The translations under genes were made by a program, and so were the position numbers. DNA of 7,985 bases from NCBI GenBank assembly GCA_002371695.1, contig DFGG01000159.1:1-7985 (forward strand), in the 5' to 3' direction. Origin of the DNA: a bacterium UBA3756. Lineage in GTDB: Bacteria; Bacteroidota; Bacteroidia; Bacteroidales; Bacteroidaceae. The notes below the pieces were generated by a model. It was given only the letters and a program-made list of their open reading frames with translations. It made no database searches and was not told the DNA's origin. This document shows, in pieces, positions 1 through 6,632 of the stretch (position 1 is the stretch's first letter; each line of letters begins with the position of its first letter).

Positions 1-2
1 GC

Positions 3-602
3 ACGGGCTACTTCATCCAGAAGCTGATTCCCCACCAGTGCAACGAGGGCGACCGCTGGTACGACTGGGACTACGCCTTCCAGAGCTACCTGCCCTACAT
101 GCGCCTGGCTGATGTCTACCTGATGTATGCTGAGGCACAAGCCGCCATAGCAGGCAGTGTGGCAGACCTGAATACAAGACCCATCTACTGCACGTCGCTG
201 TCGGCAGTCGACGCTATCAACAAGCTGCGCGACCGTGTCAACTCCAGCGACTATCCCATGGAGCATGTGCCAGCCAACCTGCGTGACACCCGTGAGCACT
301 TCATCGACGAGGTACGTCGCGAGCGTGCCGTGGAACTTTCCTTCGAAGGTTTCCGCTGGTGTGACCTTCAGCGCTGGCTTCTGCTGACCGAACCTCCCTA
401 CACGGTGAAGTACTCTCATGAATTCGAGCGTTTGGAGACTGCCGACTGGTTCAAGAACCATGATCCGAAGGATGCCAAGATCGGTAACTTCCACAAGAAG
501 GAGCTCATCACCCGTCGCCTGGAGTCAAAGCACTACTGGTTCCCGCTTCCCGACAAGGATATCTATCTCTATGAGGGATTCCCCCAGAACCCGGGTTGGT
601 AA
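3..602 (+). CDS. SusD/RagB-family surface glycan-binding lipoprotein, C-terminal part (5' end outside window)
   Basis: SusD-family proteins are outer-membrane lipoproteins that sit as a lid on a SusC transporter and bind glycans at the cell surface. The frame is open from the first base; the first complete codon is at 3, giving 199 visible residues. It begins TGYFIQKL, which corresponds to the RTGYYLQKL segment of the second SusD in this window. Then comes the SusD C-terminal helix YMRLADVYLMYAEA, followed by AINKLRDR and the hallmark block VRRERAVELSFEGFRWCDLQRW. It ends in the usual YWFPLPDKDI...QNPGW tail, so the stop at 600-602 is the natural end. The ATG at 99 lies inside the conserved fold and is not the start. 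The signal peptide and N-terminal tetratricopeptide-like half lie upstream, where a partner susC would be expected. By position it would match xusB of xylan loci, but the fragment alone does not fix the substrate. Confidence 0.93.
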   Translation, partial: TGYFIQKLIPHQCNEGDRWYDWDYAFQSYLPYMRLADVYLMYAEAQAAIAGSVADLNTRPIYCTSLSAVDAINKLRDRVNSSDYPMEHVPANLRDTREHFIDEVRRERAVELSFEGFRWCDLQRWLLLTEPPYTVKYSHEFERLETADWFKNHDPKDAKIGNFHKKELITRRLESKHYWFPLPDKDIYLYEGFPQNPGW

Positions 603-603
603 G

Positions 604-636
604 ACATTGAACATTGAACATTGAACATTGAACATT
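604..636 (+). repeat. Heptamer tandem array 1, abutting the susC start
   Basis: Four complete ACATTGA units and a final ACATT fill the spacer from two bases after the TAA stop to the base before the ATG at 637. All units are identical. A TGA occurs once per seven bases, so successive stops fall in different frames and all three frames are closed. There is no Shine-Dalgarno sequence, as is usual in Bacteroidota; this A/T-rich array occupies the ribosome-binding region. No hairpin terminator is present. Confidence 0.95.
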
Positions 637-3555
637 ATGAATAGAATGAAAACAAACATATTGCTCTTTGCCATGTTTGCCGCGTCGCCACTGACGGCCC
701 ATGCCCAGGAAACGGCTGACGATGCTGACTCTACCGTGGTGAAGAAGAAGGTACATGTGGCCTTCCGCGACAAGGACGCCGACCAACTCCTCGGCGGCAT
801 CTCATACGTCGACATGGAGGAACTGCAGAAGAAGGATTACACGATGGGTAGCCTCGAAGACATGTACGCACTCGTCGGCGGATGGAACGGCAACAGCCTC
901 TGGGGCATGGACAACGACCGTCTGGACACCAACGACAACGACAACCTGCCGCTCGTGATCATCGACGGTGTGAAGCGTCCGTCGAACAACGTGCTCCCGT
1001 CCGAAATTGAGCAGATTACCTTCCTCAAGGGCGCTCAGGCCGTAGTACTCTATGGCGCCAAAGGGGCCAAGGGGGCCATCCTCATCACCACCAAGCGCGG
1101 CACGGTGGACGGTCTGCAGATCAAGGCCAATGCCAATACAGGTTGGCACGTGGCCAAGGAATTTCCCGAGTATCTGGGTAGTGCCGAGTACATGACGCTC
1201 TACCGTGAGGCGCTGATTAATGATGGTCTCGCTATACCTGAAAAGTACTCTCAGCAGAATATCTACAACCACGCCTCAGGGGTGAATCCCTACCGTTACC
1301 CCAACGTGAACTACTACTCCGACGAGTATGTCCGCAAGGCATACAACCGTTCGGAAGGTACGCTTGAGATACAGGGTGGCGGCTCTCGTGCCCACTTCTA
1401 TACGAACATCAACTACTACCGCAATGAAGACCTGATCAACTTCGGTCCTGCGAAGGATAACTACACCGACCGTTTCAGCGTTCGCGGTAATGTGGACATC
1501 GTCATCAACAAGGTCATCAAGGGCTGGGCCAATGCCAGTGCCACTTTCTACAATGCCAACCGGAACAAGGGTGACTTCTGGGGCGAGGCCGCTACGATGC
1601 GTCCTAACTTCCCTGAGAACGCTGCCCCGCTGATTCCCATCAGCATGGTAGACCCCAATGCCAGCAAGGCCCTGGCCATCCTGGGCAAGTCGCTCAACCT
1701 GCTCGACGGCATGTATTTCCCCGGTGGTACGAAGGCTACTCAAACCAATGCCATCGCCGACACCTACTTCGGGGGTAAGACGAAGGCAGTCAGCCGTCAG
1801 TTCCAGTTCGATGCCGGCATCATCTACGACATGAGCAAGTTCGTCAAGGGACTCTCCTTCCGTACGCTGTTCTCCATCGACTATGCTGCGAACTACAGCC
1901 TGTCGTACGACAACAAGTACGCCGTGTTCATCCCCACCTGGAGTAACTACAACTCGCAGGACGTGATTGTCGGCCTGACACAGCAGAACGATGAAATCGT
2001 AACCGGACACATGGCCATGTCTGACACGAAGTACCGCCAGACCATCACCTGGAACGGCCACTTCGACTACGACCACACCTTCGGCGGCAAGCACCACGTG
2101 ACGGGTATGCTGCTCGCCAATATGTTCACCACCACGGCCAGCGGCACCTATCACCGCTACGCCAATGCCAACCTGGGACTGCAGGCAGGTTACGACTATA
2201 TGGGTCGCTACTTCGCCGACATTTCGGTGGCCGGTGTACACTCCGCCCGCCTTCCCAAGGGACACCGTGAAGCACTCTCTCCCTCGTTCACCATCGGCTG
2301 GAACCTGGCCAGGGAGAACTTCATGAAGGACAGCTTCGTCGACGACCTGCTCATCAGCGCATCGTACAGCAACCTGAATGAGGATATCGATATCTATATG
2401 GGTGACTCGAATACCAAGTATTATTATCTCTACGATGCCCTCTGGTCGACAGGCGGCAGCGGCTTCTCCTGGAACGAGGGTGTCAGCACCGACCGCACGT
2501 TCTCCACAGCAGGTAGCAACCCCTCGCTCGACTTCATCCACCGCAAGGAATGGTCGGTCAGCCTGCGTGCTTCGCTATTCAACAAGCTCATCAGTGCCAA
2601 CCTGACATTCTTCAATACCGATATGGATGGCTTCATCACACAGAACCCCACCATCTTCCCCTCGCACCTGCAGGGAGGACTTTCCGGCAGTTCGTTCAAG
2701 CCCGCCATCAACAACAACATCCAGAACCGCAAGGGTCTCGACTTCAGTGTCACCTTCCAGAAGCAGATTGGCAAGGTTCATACAACGCTTGGTGTGGTCG
2801 GAACTTGGCTCACCACGAAGAACAAGAAGTACGATGAACTCGTAGAGTATGACTACCAGCACCGTGAGGGTCGTCCCCTCGATGCCATCTGGGGCTATAA
2901 GTGCCTGGGCTTCTATACTGAAGATGATTTCGTAAGGGATGCTGACGGCTATCTTACGTCAACCCTGAAAAACGGGGTTAAGCCAATGATCGGCGGTACC
3001 ATCCAGCCTGGCGACCTGAAGTATGAGGATGTCAACGGCGACGGCCGTCTCGACAGCAAGGACATGGTGGAGATTGGCAAGTCAGGACTCTACGGTGCAC
3101 CATTCACCCTCGGTGTGAACCTGACGCTGAAGTACAAGAACTTCACGCTCTTCGTACTCGGCAACGGCCAGTTCGGTGCTAAGGGTCTGAAGAACGGTTC
3201 CTATTATTATATGAGCGGCGATGCCAAATACTCCATCAACGCCCTTGGGCGCTGGACATCCGAGACAGCAGCAACCGCCACTCATCCCCGTCTGACGACG
3301 CTGAGCCACGCCAACAACGCATCTTCCTCCACCTTCTGGCTCTACAGCACCAACCGCTTCAACCTGCGTAAGGTGCAGCTCACCTACGACTTCCCCAAGG
3401 ACTTGTTCCAGGGCAAGTGGGTGAAGGAGCTCTCCATCTATGTGAATGGCAACGACCTGCTCACCTTCGCCAAGGAGCGCAAGCTGCTGGAAACCAGCGT
3501 GGGCTATGCTCCCCAGACCCGTTTCTATAATCTCGGTGTAAAGGTAACCCTTTAA
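637..3555 (+). CDS. SusC/RagA-family TonB-dependent outer-membrane glycan transporter, short form
   Basis: This is a TonB-dependent beta-barrel that imports oligosaccharides together with its SusD lid. The chosen start gives 972 residues. An upstream in-frame TTG at 628 lies inside the repeat array and is unlikely to be used; ATG 646 is also possible. A signal peptide ends near TAHA|QE (residue 23). The plug domain covers about residues 45-160 and carries the SusC signatures PSEIEQITFLKGAQAVVLYG and AKGAILITTKRG. The barrel follows, with the late conserved loop DVNGDGRLDSKD (about 798-809) and the C-terminal LSIYVNGNDLLTF segment. There is no N-terminal carboxypeptidase-regulatory-like domain; the mature protein passes almost directly into VKKKVHVAFRDKD, which may contain the TonB-box equivalent. 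A D/N-rich stretch (about 93-105) lies in the plug. Paired with the susD 34 bases downstream, it is positionally like xusC; the symbol is withheld because the substrate is unproven. Confidence 0.95.
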   Translation: MNRMKTNILLFAMFAASPLTAHAQETADDADSTVVKKKVHVAFRDKDADQLLGGISYVDMEELQKKDYTMGSLEDMYALVGGWNGNSLWGMDNDRLDTNDNDNLPLVIIDGVKRPSNNVLPSEIEQITFLKGAQAVVLYGAKGAKGAILITTKRGTVDGLQIKANANTGWHVAKEFPEYLGSAEYMTLYREALINDGLAIPEKYSQQNIYNHASGVNPYRYPNVNYYSDEYVRKAYNRSEGTLEIQGGGSRAHFYTNINYYRNEDLINFGPAKDNYTDRFSVRGNVDIVINKVIKGWANASATFYNANRNKGDFWGEAATMRPNFPENAAPLIPISMVDPNASKALAILGKSLNLLDGMYFPGGTKATQTNAIADTYFGGKTKAVSRQFQFDAGIIYDMSKFVKGLSFRTLFSIDYAANYSLSYDNKYAVFIPTWSNYNSQDVIVGLTQQNDEIVTGHMAMSDTKYRQTITWNGHFDYDHTFGGKHHVTGMLLANMFTTTASGTYHRYANANLGLQAGYDYMGRYFADISVAGVHSARLPKGHREALSPSFTIGWNLARENFMKDSFVDDLLISASYSNLNEDIDIYMGDSNTKYYYLYDALWSTGGSGFSWNEGVSTDRTFSTAGSNPSLDFIHRKEWSVSLRASLFNKLISANLTFFNTDMDGFITQNPTIFPSHLQGGLSGSSFKPAINNNIQNRKGLDFSVTFQKQIGKVHTTLGVVGTWLTTKNKKYDELVEYDYQHREGRPLDAIWGYKCLGFYTEDDFVRDADGYLTSTLKNGVKPMIGGTIQPGDLKYEDVNGDGRLDSKDMVEIGKSGLYGAPFTLGVNLTLKYKNFTLFVLGNGQFGAKGLKNGSYYYMSGDAKYSINALGRWTSETAATATHPRLTTLSHANNASSSTFWLYSTNRFNLRKVQLTYDFPKDLFQGKWVKELSIYVNGNDLLTFAKERKLLETSVGYAPQTRFYNLGVKVTL

Positions 3556-3589
3556 AGAATTAAGAATTGAGAATTAAGAATTGAGAATT
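3556..3589 (+). repeat. Heptamer tandem array 2, abutting the second susD start
   Basis: The entire 34-base spacer between the TAA of susC and the ATG at 3590 is a 7-base repeat of a different sequence family, AAGAATT alternating with GAGAATT, so the higher-order period is 14. Each unit carries TAA or TGA, again closing all three frames. The array ends in ATT directly before ATG, in the same phase as the other three arrays. Confidence 0.95.
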
Positions 3590-5425
3590 ATGATTACCAA
3601 GATCTATAAATCATTGCGCAGCCTCTGTGCCCTCAGTCTTCTCTGTGCCCTCTGTACGTCCTGCGACGACATGTTCAATCCTGCGGATGAGAACAACCGC
3701 ACCGAGGATGCCATGTACGAGGAGTCTAAGTATGCGCACGGCTTGCTCATCTATGGCTACGACCGTCTGCCATACATCACGACCACCCAGACAGATATTG
3801 CTACCGACGATGCCGTGACCAATGTGACGAGCAGCGCCTATCTGAACATGGCAACCGGTACCTGGGCCTCCGACAACAACCCCATGTCTCAGTGGGACAA
3901 ATGCAAGGACGGCATCCAGTATGTCAACCTCTTCCTCTCCAAGGTGGAGCGGGTGAAGTGGGCCCCCAGTGCCGCTTCCAAACAGCAGATGTTCGTCGAC
4001 CGCCTCAAGGGCGAGGCCTTCGGACTGCGCGCTCTGTTCTACTACTATCTGCTGATGGCTCACGGCGGCTATGCTGACGACGGCCAGCTCTATGGTGTGC
4101 CCCTGTTGCTCACTCCTGAAGACGGTAGTTCCGACTTCAATCAGCCCCGCGCTACATTTGCCGACTGCATGAAGCAGATCTTTGCCGACTGTGACAGTGC
4201 CATGGCTCTTCTACCCGCCTCTTATGACGACATCAGCAACAACAATGAGATTCCTGCCAAGTACCGTGCCCTGGGTGCTGAGTACTCCGGCTTCAACCTC
4301 GTGTTTGGTACGAAGGCTCGTAACTTGATGTCGGCCACCATCGCCGAGGCCATCAAGGCGCAGGCAGCACTACTCGCCGCCAGTCCCGCCTTCCGCGACC
4401 AAAGCGGTGTCACCTCTGCCGAGGCTGCTACGCTCTGCGCCAACGTGTTGAAACGCATCGGAGGCATGGACGGCTTCGACCCCACGGGCAATGTCTGGTA
4501 TAAGAACAAGGCTAAGCTCGAGCCCGCAGCTGCCGAAATGCCTGAGATTCTCTGGCGTGAGGACCGCCACAAGAATGCCGACCAGGAGCGCGAGAACTAT
4601 CCTCCCACCCTCTACGGTCAGGGCCGCACCAATCCGTCGCAGAATCTGGTAGACGCCTTCCCCATGCGCAGCGGACGTCCCATCACTGATGCCAACAGCG
4701 GTTACGACCCGCAGAATCCATACGCCAACCGTGACCCACGTCTGTCAGACGACGTGATCTACAACGGCATGACGTTCCGCAAGACCACCATCATCACGGG
4801 TACTTATCCAAATGATAAGAACGAGACGGACGACAACCTGAACAGCATCGGCACCTCCACCCGTACGGGCTACTATCTGCAGAAATTGCTCCGCGACGAT
4901 GTCAGCCCGCTGTCAAGCTCACTCATCGAGCAGCAGCACATCTATCCGCGCATCCGCTACACGGAGATATTCCTGGCCTACGCCGAGGCTGCCAACGATG
5001 CCTGGGGGCCCAAGGGCGATCAGGCTGGCGCAGGCTTCTCGGCCTACGATGTCATCAAGGCCATCCGCAAGCGTGCTGGTCTCGGCACTGACGAGTACGG
5101 ATTGCCGCTTCCCGAGGGAGACGCCTATCTCGAGGAGTGTGCTGGCGACCAGACCAAGATGACCAACCTCATCCGCAACGAGCGCCGGCTGGAACTCTGC
5201 TTCGAGAACAAGCGCTTCTGGGATCTCCGCCGTTGGATGTTGCCGCTCAACGAGACTGTGAAGGGTGTGAAGATCGACCGCAACGAAGAGACTGGTGTCC
5301 TCACCTATAACTATATGGACGTGGAGGAGCGCCGTTACGACAGCTCTTATCAGTGGTACGGCCCCATTCCTAAGGCCGAGCTGCTCAAGTGGAGCAACCT
5401 TAAACAGAACAAGGGCTGGCAGTAA
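3590..5425 (+). CDS. SusD/RagB-family surface glycan-binding lipoprotein, complete
   Basis: This 611-residue protein is the glycan-binding partner of the SusC encoded 34 bases upstream. The start ATG 3590 follows the repeat array; the in-frame TTG at 3581 is inside the array and was rejected. The lipoprotein signal peptide ends in LCTSC, with lipidated Cys25 followed by two Asp residues, an acidic pattern consistent with lipoprotein export to the cell surface in Bacteroidota. SusD landmarks are WDKCKDGIQYVNLFLSKVE, RLKGEAFGLRALFYYYLLMA (from about 138), the helix YTEIFLAYAEAAND (from about 457), and RNERRLELCFENKRFWDLRRW (from about 529), then the terminal YGPIPKAELL...QNKGW. It is longer than B. 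thetaiotaomicron SusD (about 550 residues), which is common for xylan-type and other SusD homologues. It is positionally like xusD. Which glycan it binds cannot be read from the sequence. Confidence 0.95.
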   Translation: MITKIYKSLRSLCALSLLCALCTSCDDMFNPADENNRTEDAMYEESKYAHGLLIYGYDRLPYITTTQTDIATDDAVTNVTSSAYLNMATGTWASDNNPMSQWDKCKDGIQYVNLFLSKVERVKWAPSAASKQQMFVDRLKGEAFGLRALFYYYLLMAHGGYADDGQLYGVPLLLTPEDGSSDFNQPRATFADCMKQIFADCDSAMALLPASYDDISNNNEIPAKYRALGAEYSGFNLVFGTKARNLMSATIAEAIKAQAALLAASPAFRDQSGVTSAEAATLCANVLKRIGGMDGFDPTGNVWYKNKAKLEPAAAEMPEILWREDRHKNADQERENYPPTLYGQGRTNPSQNLVDAFPMRSGRPITDANSGYDPQNPYANRDPRLSDDVIYNGMTFRKTTIITGTYPNDKNETDDNLNSIGTSTRTGYYLQKLLRDDVSPLSSSLIEQQHIYPRIRYTEIFLAYAEAANDAWGPKGDQAGAGFSAYDVIKAIRKRAGLGTDEYGLPLPEGDAYLEECAGDQTKMTNLIRNERRLELCFENKRFWDLRRWMLPLNETVKGVKIDRNEETGVLTYNYMDVEERRYDSSYQWYGPIPKAELLKWSNLKQNKGWQ

Positions 5426-5429
5426 CGTT

Positions 5430-5471
5430 GGACATTGAATATTGAACATTGAATATTGAACATTGAACATT
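5430..5471 (+). repeat. Heptamer tandem array 3, abutting the DUF1735-type gene
   Basis: Six 7-base units, right-aligned to the ATG at 5472, read GGACATT, GAATATT, GAACATT, GAATATT, GAACATT, GAACATT. This is the longest of the four arrays and the only one with non-repeat bases (CGTT, 5426-5429) between the preceding stop and the array. The C/T alternation at the fourth position gives a partial 14-base higher-order period. Confidence 0.95.
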
Positions 5472-6599
5472 ATGATAAAGATGAATATGAAGAAGACGGG
5501 ATTAGCATTGTGCTTTGCGTTTGGTGCATTGTGCATGACTTCCTGCTACAACAGCGAGAGGGAGTTCCCCGACTATGAAGGCGGCACTACAGCCTACTTC
5601 GCCTACCAGAACCCGGTGCGTACGCTCGTACTTGGCAATGACATCTATGACAATTCGCTCGACAACGCCCACAAGTGCCAGATATGGGCTACCATGGGTG
5701 GTGCCTACAGCGGACGCGACGCCGTGGCCGACATCGCTGTCGACGAGTCACTCTGCAACAACCTCTATTTCACCGATGAGGGCGGCAATGCAGCTGAACC
5801 CGTCAGGCCCCTGCCTACGTCCTACTATCAGCTGGCGTCCAACTCCATCCCCTACAATGGCGATGCTCGCGGCTATGTAGAGGTACAGCTCACCGATGCT
5901 TTCTTCAACGACGAGAAGGCTGCCCAGGACACCTACGTCATCCCCCTCGTGATGACAGGTGTCCGCGGCATCGACAAGATACTCACCGGTACGCCCCGTG
6001 AAGGTCTTTCTCCCTCGCGCACCAATACTGAGGACTGGGATGTCCTGGCCAAGGACTATGTGCTCTACCTGGTGAAGTACATGAACCCCTGGCAGGGTAA
6101 GTACATCCGCCGCGGTGTGGACAATGTGACGGAGAAAGGCGTTACCACGCAGATTGTCCGCAAGGACATGTCGATGTACAACTCCGACCTGGAGCATTAC
6201 AAGGAGAACCCCGTCAACCAGAATGACGAGATCTGCGGCATCACCACCAAGAACATGACGCAGGCCATCTTCCCCGTATCCTTCAAGACCTCGGGTGCTT
6301 CAGTATCCTGTAACCTCATCCTGACATTCTCCGGCAACCAGTGCACCATCTCTACTGATGATGCCGACGTGACAGCCTCCGGCTCCGGCGAGTTCATCGA
6401 AAAGGGAAGCGGCAGGACTGAATACAAGGACTACCAGTGGCAGGGAGAAGGCAAGGCCGACGAGCGTGACATTCTGCGTCTGGCTTACGACGTCAAGTTC
6501 AACAAGAGTGATATCCAGGTGTCCACCGCTGATACGCTGGTCATCCAGACCCGTGAGTCCAACAAGAAGGTGTTCTTCTCTACAAAGTACGTTAAATGA
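5472..6599 (+). CDS. DUF1735-type surface lipoprotein, probable glycan-binding accessory protein (XusE position)
   Basis: This 375-residue predicted lipoprotein has a signal peptide ending in ALCMTSC, with lipidation at Cys25. The N-terminal part (about 30-170) starts with TTAYFAYQNPVRTLVLG and resembles DUF1735, a beta-sandwich domain frequent in surface glycan-binding proteins of Bacteroidota PULs. A second domain starts near residue 195 (DYVLYLVKYMNPWQGKYIRRG) and runs to the C-terminus. That motif is typical of the domains following DUF1735 (DUF5627/DUF4361 class; I cannot say which without a profile search). No catalytic motif is apparent. It lies between susD and the GH10-like gene, where xusE is found in xylan loci, so a role in holding substrate at the cell surface is likely but inferred. 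Starts at 5481 and 5487 are also possible; 5472 was chosen because it abuts the repeat array in the same phase as the other genes. TTG 5463 was rejected. Confidence 0.88.
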   Translation: MIKMNMKKTGLALCFAFGALCMTSCYNSEREFPDYEGGTTAYFAYQNPVRTLVLGNDIYDNSLDNAHKCQIWATMGGAYSGRDAVADIAVDESLCNNLYFTDEGGNAAEPVRPLPTSYYQLASNSIPYNGDARGYVEVQLTDAFFNDEKAAQDTYVIPLVMTGVRGIDKILTGTPREGLSPSRTNTEDWDVLAKDYVLYLVKYMNPWQGKYIRRGVDNVTEKGVTTQIVRKDMSMYNSDLEHYKENPVNQNDEICGITTKNMTQAIFPVSFKTSGASVSCNLILTFSGNQCTISTDDADVTASGSGEFIEKGSGRTEYKDYQWQGEGKADERDILRLAYDVKFNKSDIQVSTADTLVIQTRESNKKVFFSTKYVK

Positions 6600-6632
6600 A
6601 GATTGAACATTGAACATTGAAGATTGAAGATT
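6600..6632 (+). repeat. Heptamer tandem array 4, abutting the GH10-like gene
   Basis: The whole spacer from the base after the TGA stop to the base before ATG 6633 is made of AGATTGA, ACATTGA, ACATTGA, AGATTGA and a final AGATT. Outer units carry G and inner units carry C at the second position, a symmetrical arrangement. A TGA recurs every seven bases, and ATT precedes the ATG as in the other arrays. Confidence 0.95.

Noticed and set aside
628..636. TTG codons at -9 as the start of the susC, susD and DUF1735-type genes
   Set aside because: They lie inside the tandem arrays and add only Asn/Arg-Ile residues. The ATG three codons later is followed by a normal signal peptide and sits in a constant position at all four junctions.
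604..636. Repeat arrays as a CRISPR or transposon end
   Set aside because: Units are 7 bases with no spacers, inverted ends or nearby cas or transposase genes.
1276..2541. Long open frame (421 codons) on the minus strand opposite susC
   Set aside because: The opposite strand is the strong SusC gene with complete family motifs. The antisense translation shows no domain and is Val/Gly/Glu-rich, as expected from reading biased codons backwards.
3028..3063. DVNGDGRLDSKD in SusC as a dockerin or EF-hand module
   Set aside because: It is a single copy of a loop conserved at this place in SusC-family barrels and may bind calcium. There is no second dockerin repeat.
3556..3589. Terminator or internal promoter in the spacers
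   Set aside because: No inverted repeat followed by a T-run is present, and no TAnnTTTG element was found. The spacers are taken up by the heptamer arrays.
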